A stretch of DNA of 43,935 nucleotides from CAADGU01 sp964581605 (GTDB lineage: Bacteria > Chloroflexota > Anaerolineae > Promineifilales > Promineifilaceae): assembly GCA_964581605.1 (NCBI GenBank), contig CAZOPF010000045.1:1-43935 (forward strand), in the 5' to 3' direction. The notes beneath the pieces were generated by a model, which had not been told where the DNA came from, ran no database searches, and was given only the letters and a program-made list of their open reading frames with translations. Position numbers and translations under genes: made by a program. The first letter of the stretch is position 1, and every line of letters begins with the position of its first letter. Positions 9,580 to 17,889 of the stretch are shown in pieces.

Positions 9580-10804
9580 ACGATTGTATTACGAAGATGC
9601 TTATGCCACGCGCTTTAAGGCGCGGATTGTGGAACGGGTGCGTGTGGAAAGGGGCACGGCCGTTGCCACTGCCATCGTTTTAGATAAAAGCTACTTCTAC
9701 CCTACCTCTGGCGGCCAACCATTTGACAAAGGGGTGATTAACGATGTGCCTGTGCTGGATGTGACTATTCGGGAAGCCGATGGGGCCATTTTGCACTGGA
9801 TTAGCGAAGGGGACATCTGGTCAGATGATGTGGTGGCGGACATCCATTGGGGCCGCCGCTTTGACCATATGCAGCAGCACACCGGCCAACACATTCTTTC
9901 CCAGGCATTTATCCGTGTTGCTGATGCGGAGACGGTTAGTTTTCATTTGAGCGATGAGACGGTGACGATTGATTTGGAAGCTACGGCCCTGCAGCCTGAG
10001 CATATTGAACAGGCTGAACTGCTGGCAAACCAGGTAATCTGGCAAAACCGCCCCATTTTAATGCGCGTTGTGACGCCAGATGAAGCGGAGCAATTACCGC
10101 TGCGCAAAATTCCCCCCGGTCGTGATGGGAAACTCCGGCTCATTGAAATTCAAGATTTTGACCTGACGGCCTGCGGCGGTACTCATGTGAGCGCCACTGG
10201 CGAGGTGGGGTTGATTAAAATTGTGAAGTTGGGGCGGGTTGGCACCCATTTGCGGGTGGAATTTGGCTGTGGTCAGCGGGCTTTGCAGGATTACCGGCAG
10301 AAGAATAGTGTGGTCAATCGGTTGACGGCCGTGCTCACCACCGGCACCACTGAGATTGTGGATTCGGTAAGCAGGCTGCAAGAAGAGCTAAAAGAGGCCC
10401 GCCGCCAGATCAAACGGCAGCAGACCAGCCTGATTCAGCTAGAAGCAGAATCTTTATTGGCGCATGGCAAAAAGAAAAACGGCACCATCATTATCACCCG
10501 CGTTTATACCGATGCCGAAAGTGACCCCAGCCAGTTGCGTACATTGGCAACCCGCCTGACGAGTGAAGAGAATGTGGTAGCCTTCTTAGGATTAGCCGGG
10601 GAGAAATGTATGCTCATCTTCGGCCGTTCGGCGGCCGCCCCTGGTGAAATGAATCAACTTATCAAACCAGCCTTGCAGATGTTAGGATCAGCTTCTGGCG
10701 GGGGGACAGGTGAGCTGGCCCAAGGCGGTGGCCCGGCGGCCGACCGGGAACGGGTGGAGCAGGCGGTGGCGCGGGCTGAAAGGCTCTTGATGGGACAGTT
10801 ATAA
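9569..10804 (+). CDS. alanyl-tRNA editing protein (AlaX type with DHHA1)
   Basis: A stand-alone relative of the AlaRS editing and C-terminal domains that would hydrolyse mischarged tRNA(Ala), such as Ser-tRNA(Ala). The 411 residues show the editing-domain zinc site H104-x3-H108 (HMQQHTGQHILS) with C202 and H206 (CGGTHVSATGE), then a coiled-coil (about 255-295) and a DHHA1-like C-terminus ending in GTGELAQGGGPAA. This is the long AlaX-L-like arrangement. The start at 9569 overlaps the kinase stop by 11 bases; an upstream in-frame ATG at 9515 would extend further into the kinase gene and is less likely. Confidence 0.88.
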   Translation: MTTKRLYYEDAYATRFKARIVERVRVERGTAVATAIVLDKSYFYPTSGGQPFDKGVINDVPVLDVTIREADGAILHWISEGDIWSDDVVADIHWGRRFDHMQQHTGQHILSQAFIRVADAETVSFHLSDETVTIDLEATALQPEHIEQAELLANQVIWQNRPILMRVVTPDEAEQLPLRKIPPGRDGKLRLIEIQDFDLTACGGTHVSATGEVGLIKIVKLGRVGTHLRVEFGCGQRALQDYRQKNSVVNRLTAVLTTGTTEIVDSVSRLQEELKEARRQIKRQQTSLIQLEAESLLAHGKKKNGTIIITRVYTDAESDPSQLRTLATRLTSEENVVAFLGLAGEKCMLIFGRSAAAPGEMNQLIKPALQMLGSASGGGTGELAQGGGPAADRERVEQAVARAERLLMGQL

Positions 10805-10833
10805 AGCAGGGGCCTGGCACTTCTTGTACTGTT

Positions 10834-11688
10834 ATGGAACAAATTGCCGAAAACGTTTATGTGGAAAGTGCCTATGAGGGGGTCAACGTTGGCGCCATTC
10901 TCACCAGCCAGGGAATTATTGCTATAGATGCGCCCACCTATCCCCGGCAGGCACGTGATTGGGCCACCCGTTTGCAGAGCCTGACTTCTCGCCACATCCT
11001 GTATACAATTCTTACCGATTATCACAGTGACCGTATTTTGCAGACGCGCTGGTTAAATGCTTCCCTCATCACCCATCAGGCAACGGCCGAAAAACTCGCC
11101 AGTTATGATAAACGTTCCCCTGCAAATTTATCAGAAAGCCCGGCCGCACGTAACCCCTACCGCAGCCGGGAAATTGTCAGTGGCACCGTGGAGAGGGCTA
11201 CCGTTAGTTTTACCCATTCGCTGCATCTGCATAAAGGGGGAATTCACATCTGGCTGCTGGCCGCGCCGGGGCCGACGATGGGGAATTTGTGGGTATACCT
11301 GCCGACCAAAGGGGTGTTGTTTGCGGGTGATACCGTTACAAACGGCCGTCACCCACTTCTGCTGGAGCCTACCAGCCGGCAGTGGCTGGCTTCGCTGGCA
11401 CGGCTTTCTGCCTGGCCGACTGCTTCGCCGTTGATTGTGCCTGGGCGGGGGCAAGTTCACGCTGATAACTGTATCGGTCAGATTAGCGATTATCTCCAGC
11501 AAATGCGGGACCGGGTGAAAACGCATCTGGCTGAAGGTAAATCGCGGGAAAGCACGGCCGTTTATATCCCTGAATTCCTGAATTTATTTCCGGCATACAA
11601 CTTACCTGCTGACTGGTTACGCCAACAAATCAAAAACAGTTTGGATCATATTTATGATGAGATACAATTAGAAAGCGTAGCAAAATAG
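10834..11688 (+). CDS. metallo-beta-lactamase-fold protein, metal site degraded
   Basis: A 284-residue MBL-fold protein (MEQIAENVYV, VGAILTSQGIIAIDAP, VYLPTKGVLFAGDTV). The usual HxHxDH metal motif reads TDYHSDRI, so the first and last ligands are Asp and Arg instead of His. The later His of the GHT/GPAHT region is replaced (APGPTMGN), and the C-terminal PGHG-like site reads PGRGQVH. Only the central His/Asp and the AGD aspartate remain. Hydrolase activity is therefore doubtful; it may bind a ligand or have another role. It lies 29 bases after the alanyl-tRNA editing gene. Confidence 0.8.
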   Translation: MEQIAENVYVESAYEGVNVGAILTSQGIIAIDAPTYPRQARDWATRLQSLTSRHILYTILTDYHSDRILQTRWLNASLITHQATAEKLASYDKRSPANLSESPAARNPYRSREIVSGTVERATVSFTHSLHLHKGGIHIWLLAAPGPTMGNLWVYLPTKGVLFAGDTVTNGRHPLLLEPTSRQWLASLARLSAWPTASPLIVPGRGQVHADNCIGQISDYLQQMRDRVKTHLAEGKSRESTAVYIPEFLNLFPAYNLPADWLRQQIKNSLDHIYDEIQLESVAK

Positions 11689-11752
11689 CTTTGATTTATG
11701 CCTCACACGCTTCTGTGTAGGGGTTTGGAAGTTGAGGAAGAAGGTGAAAAGA

Positions 11753-12454
11753 ATGCAGGCAGCCACCCATGCCTTACAGGTCGTCCCATTTTTTGCCCAT
11801 CTTACGCCTGAAGAAGCTGATAATTTGTCGCGGTTACTGGTCATGCGTCGGTTTAGTACCGGGCAAATTGTGTTCCACCATGGCGACCCTGGTGGGCTGC
11901 TATACATTATCAGCAAAGGGCGTGTCAAAATAACCCATTCTACTCCGGATGGGCAGGAAGCGATGCTGGCTATTGTGGGTGTGGGCGATTTTTTTGGCGA
12001 ATTGGCGTTGTTGGATGATTCCCCCCGTTCGGCAACGGCCGAAGCGTTAGAGCCGACAGAAACAGTGACATTGCACCGGGAAGATTTTATGCGTTTTATC
12101 CAGGCCAACCCGGATTTTGCCCTCCACGTGCTGCAAACAATGGCCCGCCGGATTCGCCGCCTGAATAATCAGGTGAGCGATATTTTCTTCTTAGACCTGC
12201 CGGCGCGGCTGGCGCGGCAGTTGTTGGAATTGGCAGATGAACACGGCCGTGTCACCCCTGAAGGCATCACTATCCAGATTCCCCTCACCCAAACAGACCT
12301 GGCAGAAATGACTGGCGCAACACGGGTGAGCATCAATAAAGCGTTAGGAAGGTTCCGTCGGGCCGGTTGGGTAAAGGTGAACGGCCGTAAATTCACCATC
12401 GTCAAGCGGCAAGAACTGGTGACTCTTATCCAACTTTCCGGCGGCATGATCTGA
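11753..12454 (+). CDS. Crp/Fnr-family transcriptional regulator
   Basis: A 233-residue regulator with an N-terminal cyclic-nucleotide-binding beta-barrel (about 12-125; HHGDPGGLLYIISKGRVKI, GDFFGELALLDDSPRSATAE) and a C-terminal Crp helix-turn-helix (about 155-225; LTQTDLAEMTGATRVSINKA). The phosphate-binding-cassette pattern GELALLDDSPRSATA fits a cNMP-type pocket; no Fnr iron-sulfur cysteines are present. The ATG at 11753 follows GAAGAAGGTG, a good ribosome-binding site, and is preferred over a TTG at 11732. The regulon is unknown. Confidence 0.9.
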   Translation: MQAATHALQVVPFFAHLTPEEADNLSRLLVMRRFSTGQIVFHHGDPGGLLYIISKGRVKITHSTPDGQEAMLAIVGVGDFFGELALLDDSPRSATAEALEPTETVTLHREDFMRFIQANPDFALHVLQTMARRIRRLNNQVSDIFFLDLPARLARQLLELADEHGRVTPEGITIQIPLTQTDLAEMTGATRVSINKALGRFRRAGWVKVNGRKFTIVKRQELVTLIQLSGGMI

Positions 12455-12552
12455 GCAAACTCCTTTTATTTTCCCCTCTACACCGGCCATTTTGTGCTTT
12501 GCCCTAAAGGGAATACCGCCGTATGAGCACTATTTTGCTCTGGCCTGCCTGG

Positions 12553-13674
12553 TCAGGGTTCCCCAGGCAATAGCAATTCAAAATCTGTACCGGCCAGGGT
12601 TTGCCCATTCACTTGAATTTCCACACGGTGTAAACCAGGATAATAACGGCGCGTGGTAATGGGTTTGAAGGAGTGCTTCTTACGCAAGGAGAGCGACTGA
12701 CGGCCGTCTAACGAAACGTGGCGCAGCTTAAACACTTTGGGGGCTGTACGGCCGTTGGCCTTCATAAAATGAACCACATAATCCACCACCAACGCCTGAC
12801 TTTCCGCCACTTCACTATGCACCGTGAAACAAATCTCCAATGAGTCACCAACAGTTAAAACCGGCGGCGATACCAACACCTCCGGCACGCTGACCTGCAC
12901 CTGCCCATAACCGAGCAGCCGCAAGGCCACCGGATCGCCCGCTTTTACCAATGAGCGCAGGGCATGGCGGATGATCCATTGCCGTTCCGGCGTAGCCTGA
13001 ATTTGCCAGCGTGCCACTGTTTCTAACGCCAGGTGTGGGTTATCTTTGGTAATGTCGTTCAGGTGGTTGGCAACAGAACGACGCACATATTCAGAGGGAT
13101 CATCTTTCAATTTTTCCAGCAAGGCCAGTGTGGGGTGGGGATCGGCAATGAACTGGCGCAGGCGCATTCCCCAGGGCAGCCGGGGGCGTGTGCCTTCGCT
13201 AACCAGGCGGCGGACATGATGGTTTTCGTCCTCTGTCCATTCGTGCAGCACAGCCAGGGTGCGGTCGGGATAACGGATAAGATACGGCCGTATGGCAAAT
13301 TCGGCTGTGTGTCGTTTGGTGATTTCACGCATGGCGATGACGGCCGCATCAAAATCCTCAAGCCCATACAGTTCAATAAACTGCGCCATCGGCCAATAAT
13401 GCCAGCCCCCATCCAACACACGGTCAGTTGGTTCTGCCGCCAGAGCCGCCTGCAACACAGCCCAGGCTGCCGGAAAGGGTGTTGGCAAATGATCATGCAG
13501 CGCATGGGTAAAGACAAGAGTGCGGGCTTTCATCTCCTTCCCGTCAAGCTGCGGCCCAATTTGGGCAACAAAAGCGGCCGCATCAAAAGCAGAATACACC
13601 GCCTTGATCCGCTCCGCCATGCGCCCCGCCAACCCCGCATTATAGTTGTCCTTAAACAAGGTGGATTCAGTCAT
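12553..13674 (-). CDS. alkC: AlkC-like DNA alkylation-repair glycosylase
   Basis: A HEAT-like-repeat DNA glycosylase that removes 3-methyladenine-type lesions without flipping the base. The 373-residue product has the AlkC N-terminus (LFKDNYNAGLAGRMAERIK, FDAAAFVAQI, KEMKARTLVFTHALHDHLP), the central repeats (LRQFIADPHPTLALLEKLKD, YVRRSVANHLNDITKDNP) and a C-terminal beta-rich Ig-like extension (about 265-370) as described for the AlkC-alpha form. It starts 19 bases after the stop of the GH99-like gene on the same strand, so it is probably last in a sppA-GH-alkC operon. The family call rests on overall pattern recall. Confidence 0.82.
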   Translation of the reverse strand: MTESTLFKDNYNAGLAGRMAERIKAVYSAFDAAAFVAQIGPQLDGKEMKARTLVFTHALHDHLPTPFPAAWAVLQAALAAEPTDRVLDGGWHYWPMAQFIELYGLEDFDAAVIAMREITKRHTAEFAIRPYLIRYPDRTLAVLHEWTEDENHHVRRLVSEGTRPRLPWGMRLRQFIADPHPTLALLEKLKDDPSEYVRRSVANHLNDITKDNPHLALETVARWQIQATPERQWIIRHALRSLVKAGDPVALRLLGYGQVQVSVPEVLVSPPVLTVGDSLEICFTVHSEVAESQALVVDYVVHFMKANGRTAPKVFKLRHVSLDGRQSLSLRKKHSFKPITTRRYYPGLHRVEIQVNGQTLAGTDFELLLPGEP

Positions 13675-13693
13675 CGTGTTCTCTTATCACTTC

Positions 13694-15601
13694 TTACTGC
13701 TTGCGAGCCAGAAGCAGCAAACCGGCCCCCGCCAGGAAGATCACCCCCACCAGGGCCAAAGCATAGGGCAAGATGGCGTCCCAGGCAAAGGGCATGGCCG
13801 TTGAGTTAACGGCCGTTACCCCGGCGGCCGTTACCGGCGTTGGTTCACGAGTTGGCGTGGAGACAATGGCAACAGACTGGACAGTAGTGGTTGGCTGGCT
13901 GGGGGCGGCCGTTGCCGCCGGATAATCGGCTGGTGGGGGTGTGAGGGTTGGAGAGGGCAGTTCAGTAGGAACGGCCGTGCTATCGGTGAGGAGGGAAGCA
14001 ATCTCACGGCCGTCGGTGGAAGAGCCGCCCACATCAGCAGGCTGTGGCTTTCGGCCCACAATCACCTCCTGGCTCACCTGCAAAAGCGCATCTTCGGCCA
14101 GCCCGCTTAACTCCATCAATTCCGCCAGCGTCAGCCCATAAATGGCGGCAATACCAAACATGGTATCGCCACTTTGCACCAGATGAATTATTGTGCCATC
14201 CGGCTTTTGCCGCGCCAGGGGAAAACCGGCCACCAACGTAGAGCCATCCGGTAATACACTGTATCCTAACACAATCGTTTGCCCCACCGACAGGAGAGAA
14301 TTGGCTGTTAAATCATTGAAGGCATATAAATCAGTAACCAACAGATCAAACCGGTCAGCAATTGCCAGCAAGGTGTCGCCGGGTTGCACAGAATAGAGGA
14401 TACGGCCGTCGGCAGCGGCGGTGGGTGAGGCAATGGGTGTGGCGGTAGCGGTGGGCTGGGGGGTATGGGTTGGAAGCAGGGTGGGGGCGGGCGAGGCTGT
14501 TTGTGTTGGCGTTGGGGATGGCCCTGGTGTGAAGGTTGCCGGTGCGCTGGTTGGCGTAGCCAGCGGATCGGCCGTTGGTTCTGCGCCTGGCAACGGCACA
14601 ACGGGTAGCGACCCGGCTTTATACGCCGCGCTCAATTCGGCCGTCAGTTGCAAATAAAAGTCCCCAAACTCCACACCCGGCTCGATATTGCTGCCCTCAC
14701 GCCACTCGTTAAACGAGGTGATAATGAGCATGTCTGGGGCACTGGCGGCCGCACCGCCAAAACTGGCACGGTAATAGTTACCATCGGCCCGGCTGCGAAT
14801 AAAAGCGGCATCACCTCGCCCTAATAATGTATCATCCCAACCAGGCATCGCCGTGGCCACCCAATACTTATACCCACCATACGTGGCGGCCCCTGCGCGG
14901 GTATTGGCCGCCCAGGTAGCGGCCGTGCCCGCCGGATTGCTCGACCAGGCCGTGTTATACAAATGCAGCCCATCAAACGAATTCAGGTAGCTGGTGTTGC
15001 CCCCTTCGGCTATCCAGATGCTATTGTGGTCAGGGTCTACCGCGCTGCGTATTGTTACCCAATCGGCCGGGGGCAACGCCCAATTCGCCCAAAAAAAGAT
15101 GACCGGTTTGCCATCCACACGTAGATAAGCCGGGTGGTTGGCATGGGTTTGCAGCAAAGTTCGCAACGCCTGGATGCGATCTTCATTGGTAGCAAAAAAC
15201 GGGCTGGTTGTTTCAAAATCTACGGCCGCCCTAAACCCAGTGGCCGAAGCGATAGTAAGCAACGTCTGAAAATTTGTTTCAGTCTGGTTATTGGCCGTTT
15301 GTGGCCCATACCAGCTTTGCACAAAAGCGTCTATGCCGGCAGCCTGCGCCTGGCTCACCTGCCGCTGAATCACGCCCGCATCGGTGGAGTAGTAGGGGGT
15401 TACTGGCTGCCAGGGAGTTTTGCCAGGGCCAAATGAGTCTGGGCTATACCAGGCATAATAAAATGCCAATACCAGTCGCGTCTGTCCTTGTGCGGCCGCT
15501 TCTGACCTGGATGGCCGGGAAAACAGGATGAGCCACAAAACGGCTGGCAAGAGGAGGAAAGAGAGGCAACGGCCGTATGGCATGGCAGCACAATTCTTCA
15601 T
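13694..15601 (-). CDS. secreted GH99-like protein with two LysM domains and C-terminal anchor
   Basis: A 635-residue exported protein. A signal peptide (hydrophobic LSFLLLPAVLWLILF, about 13-27) leads to a GH99/GH71-like TIM-barrel domain (about 40-330; LVLAFYYAWYSPDSFG, IDAFVQSWYGPQ, KPVIFFWANW, MLIITSFNEWREGSNIEPG). A Thr/Pro-rich linker (about 340-395), LysM 1 (YSVQPGDTLLAIADRFDL), LysM 2 (HLVQSGDTMFGIAAIYGL), a second Thr/Pro linker and a final membrane segment (LVGVIFLAGAGLLLLARK) follow. GH99 enzymes cleave alpha-mannan-type chains; LysM binds peptidoglycan or chitin-like glycans. It is probably a wall-associated glycan hydrolase facing outward. The substrate is not assigned. Confidence 0.85.
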   Translation of the reverse strand: MKNCAAMPYGRCLSFLLLPAVLWLILFSRPSRSEAAAQGQTRLVLAFYYAWYSPDSFGPGKTPWQPVTPYYSTDAGVIQRQVSQAQAAGIDAFVQSWYGPQTANNQTETNFQTLLTIASATGFRAAVDFETTSPFFATNEDRIQALRTLLQTHANHPAYLRVDGKPVIFFWANWALPPADWVTIRSAVDPDHNSIWIAEGGNTSYLNSFDGLHLYNTAWSSNPAGTAATWAANTRAGAATYGGYKYWVATAMPGWDDTLLGRGDAAFIRSRADGNYYRASFGGAAASAPDMLIITSFNEWREGSNIEPGVEFGDFYLQLTAELSAAYKAGSLPVVPLPGAEPTADPLATPTSAPATFTPGPSPTPTQTASPAPTLLPTHTPQPTATATPIASPTAAADGRILYSVQPGDTLLAIADRFDLLVTDLYAFNDLTANSLLSVGQTIVLGYSVLPDGSTLVAGFPLARQKPDGTIIHLVQSGDTMFGIAAIYGLTLAELMELSGLAEDALLQVSQEVIVGRKPQPADVGGSSTDGREIASLLTDSTAVPTELPSPTLTPPPADYPAATAAPSQPTTTVQSVAIVSTPTREPTPVTAAGVTAVNSTAMPFAWDAILPYALALVGVIFLAGAGLLLLARKQ

Positions 15602-15619
15602 GTCGTTTCCGGCAATGTG

Positions 15620-16693
15620 TTACTTTGCACCGGGCCCGATATAGCGATATTCCAACGAGGGCGACACCAGGGAGTTGACCAATTCCATTGTCTGTTCTGC
15701 TTCACTTTTGCTCATGCGGGCGGCAAAACTGGCCAGAAAATCTTGAAAACGCGGCAGGTGCTCATATTCCACAATGCGCGGCTCGCCACTGATGCCGCCG
15801 AGAGCGGCCGCCTTAGCAATGGCATCTTCGAGATTGCCCAATTCATCTATCAGCCCCAAGGCCAAAGCCTGGCTGCCACTATAAATGCGGCCGTCGGCTA
15901 ACTGGCGCACCTCTTCTTCGGGTAGCGCACGGCCGTCCACAATCACCTGCACAAATCCATCATACGCTTCATCAGCAAATGACTGCAAGATGGCTTCCTG
16001 TTCGGCCGTCAGGGGTTCCCAGGGGTTGCCCATCGTTTTATTCGGGCCGCTGGTGATACTGGTGACATCCACCCCCACCTTATTCATCAATTCCGTTACG
16101 TTATACAGCGTCAGCACCACACCCAGGCTGCCGGTGGTGGTATCGGCGCGGGCAAAAATATAATCGGCCGGCGCACTGATGTAATACCCACCGGATGCGG
16201 CCGTGCCCGCCATACTCACAACCACCGGCTTTTCCAAATCCACCAATGCTTCATGGATTTGTGCCGAACCTGTTACAGTGCCACCAGGGCTATCCACACG
16301 CAGCACAATGGCCTTGATGCTCTCATCCGCTTCGGCCAGCCGCAAATCGTTGACAACGGTGCCGCTGACCGCACCAATGGCACTTTGGGTATCATCGCTA
16401 TGGGTTATGGGACCCTCGACGCGCACGATAGCTACCGCATCACCAAAACCGCCCGAGCTGGTAGCTGTGGGAACGGCCGTGCCCGCAAGACCCAGGCTGA
16501 AAAAGAATGTGACCATCATAAAGCTACAGGCGCAGACGGGTAATAAAAAGCCCAGGCTGACGCCAAGAAGTAGCCAGATGGGGGTTCGGCCGGTGCCATC
16601 GCTTTTAACATGGATAACCGTCGGGCCAGGTGTCGGTGGGGTCTCGGCTGAGTCTGCCAAAGAAGGAATTGGTTCGCTCGTTTCTTCGCTCAT
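15620..16693 (-). CDS. sppA: signal peptide peptidase SppA
   Basis: A membrane serine protease that cleaves leftover signal peptides, using a Ser/Lys dyad. The 357-residue product has a cytoplasmic N-terminus, one transmembrane segment (about 40-70, WLLLGVSLGFLLPVCACSF onward), and a ClpP-fold domain with S167 in GTAASGGYYISAP and K219 in SGPNKTMGNPWEPL. The length matches single-domain SppA of Gram-positive bacteria. The ATG at 16693 is preceded by GAGG. It is the first gene of the minus-strand cluster and diverges from the rpsF promoter. Confidence 0.93.
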   Translation of the reverse strand: MSEETSEPIPSLADSAETPPTPGPTVIHVKSDGTGRTPIWLLLGVSLGFLLPVCACSFMMVTFFFSLGLAGTAVPTATSSGGFGDAVAIVRVEGPITHSDDTQSAIGAVSGTVVNDLRLAEADESIKAIVLRVDSPGGTVTGSAQIHEALVDLEKPVVVSMAGTAASGGYYISAPADYIFARADTTTGSLGVVLTLYNVTELMNKVGVDVTSITSGPNKTMGNPWEPLTAEQEAILQSFADEAYDGFVQVIVDGRALPEEEVRQLADGRIYSGSQALALGLIDELGNLEDAIAKAAALGGISGEPRIVEYEHLPRFQDFLASFAARMSKSEAEQTMELVNSLVSPSLEYRYIGPGAK

Positions 16694-16773
16694 ATTGCCT
16701 CAATCAAAGGTGATAAATAAAGGGCAATTATACGGGAGACGGCCGTCTGCGTTAAAAAATACTCATCTGGCAC

Positions 16774-16801
16774 TTGTGAATAAAAGAATTTGTGTTAATA
16801 T
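16774..16801 (+). promoter_or_regulatory. sigma-70-type promoter for rpsF operon
   Basis: TTGTGA (16774-16779), a 16-base spacer and TAATAT (16796-16801), with a TG one base before the -10 (extended -10). It is the best promoter-like match noticed in the window. It would give a leader of about 115 bases before rpsF. Confidence 0.65.
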
Positions 16802-16923
16802 CCCACCCCGTTGCACAGCAAACAATTAAATACTTCTGCTGCTTTCCGCTCTTACAGCCACCGCACATTAGGCAAAAAGGGCAAAGCTCGCCAGAGTAAT
16901 TCCAAGGAAAGGAGGTATGCAAC

Positions 16924-17217
16924 GTGCGTGAGTACGAGGTAACAATCATTGTCCAACCGACATTAGAAGAAAGCGCTCGCAATGAAGTAATTGAGCGAGT
17001 GACTGCCTGGTTAACCCATGGTGAAGGCGATGAAGCTAAACCAGTGGTCAATCATTGGGGTATGCGGCAGCTCGCCTACCCCATCAACAAGCACAAGCAG
17101 GGCTATTATGTCTTCTACGAAGCCAAATTAGACCCCGCCCGTGTCACCGATGTTGAACGAAATATGCGGTATGTCGAAAGCCTGCTGCGTTTTCTGGTTG
17201 TTCGCAAAGATGAATAA
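16924..17217 (+). CDS. rpsF: 30S ribosomal protein S6
   Basis: Ribosomal protein bS6 of the small-subunit platform, which pairs with S18. The 97-residue sequence is typical: REYEVTIIVQPTLEE at the start, WGMRQLAYPINKHKQGYYV in the middle and YVESLLRFLVVRKDE at the end. It starts with GTG at 16924, supported by a strong AAAGGAGG 7-8 bases upstream. First gene of the rpsF-ssb-rpsR cluster. The leader contains CCACCGCAC at about 16858-16866, which might belong to an S6:S18-binding leader structure, but no fold was computed. Confidence 0.97.
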   Translation: MREYEVTIIVQPTLEESARNEVIERVTAWLTHGEGDEAKPVVNHWGMRQLAYPINKHKQGYYVFYEAKLDPARVTDVERNMRYVESLLRFLVVRKDE

Positions 17218-17274
17218 ATCCACAGCTTCATAACCTGGCTACAGCATAGCACGGGTATAGGGGGCAGAGAAAAG

Positions 17275-17625
17275 ATGGTCAAAGGGCTAAACAAAGTAAT
17301 GCTGATCGGTCGGGTAGAAGGAGAACCTGAGGTGCGGCAGACCCCCACAGGCAGATCAGTAGCTACGTTTAGCCTGGCTACGCCCCGTAGTTGGACTTCA
17401 TCTGAAGGTGAACACCATGAAGAAACGGAGTGGTTTAATGTAGTCGCCTGGGGAAACCTGGCAGATATTTGCGAAAAGCATGTCAGGCAAAACGAACAAA
17501 TTTATGTGGAAGGCCGCCTGCAAACGCGAAGTTGGGAAGACAACCAGGGACGAAAACATTATCGCACCGAAGTAGTGGCACATGAATTAATTGTTCTAAC
17601 CGAAACCGGAGGTTACTATGAATGA
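17275..17625 (+). CDS. ssb: single-stranded DNA-binding protein
   Basis: An OB-fold ssDNA-binding protein used in replication, recombination and repair. The N-terminus GLNKVMLIGRVEGEPEVRQT and the stretch ETEWFNVVAWGNLADICEKH are diagnostic. At 116 residues it is short: the OB fold is followed only by ELIVLTETGGYYE and lacks the long acidic tail ending in DDDIPF that recruits partners in most SSBs. This shortened form may be the version dedicated to this ribosomal-protein operon. It overlaps rpsR by 8 bases. Confidence 0.94.
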   Translation: MVKGLNKVMLIGRVEGEPEVRQTPTGRSVATFSLATPRSWTSSEGEHHEETEWFNVVAWGNLADICEKHVRQNEQIYVEGRLQTRSWEDNQGRKHYRTEVVAHELIVLTETGGYYE

Positions 17626-17839
17626 ACAAAAAGTGCGCAAGAAGGCTTGTAGCTTCTGCACTGATAAAAATAGAGTGATTGATTATAAACAGGCTGATCA
17701 ACTTCAGCGGTATATGAATGAATTTGGCCGCATCCGGCCACGTCGCCAGACAGGTGTTTGCGCCAAACACCAGCGGGCATTGGCACAAGCGATCAAACGC
17801 GCTCGCCATCTGGCACTGGTGCCTTTTACACATGAATGA
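17618..17839 (+). CDS. rpsR: 30S ribosomal protein S18
   Basis: Ribosomal protein bS18, partner of S6. The 73 residues show the standard RVIDYKQADQLQRYMNEFGRI core and RALAQAIKRARHLALVPF end. N-terminal cysteines (KKACSFC plus GVCAKH) suggest a zinc-binding (C+) form. The start overlaps the end of ssb, and the stop TGA overlaps an ATG (17836) in frame with the next gene. rplI, which often follows in other phyla, is absent. Confidence 0.97.
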   Translation: MNEQKVRKKACSFCTDKNRVIDYKQADQLQRYMNEFGRIRPRRQTGVCAKHQRALAQAIKRARHLALVPFTHE

Positions 17840-17889
17840 GAAACTGTGGGAACTTACGGCCGTCAGTGCCCCAGTTTCTTTTGAACAAT

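Noticed and set aside
10834..11688. Active metallo-beta-lactamase or glyoxalase II
   Set aside because: Most metal-binding histidines are substituted.
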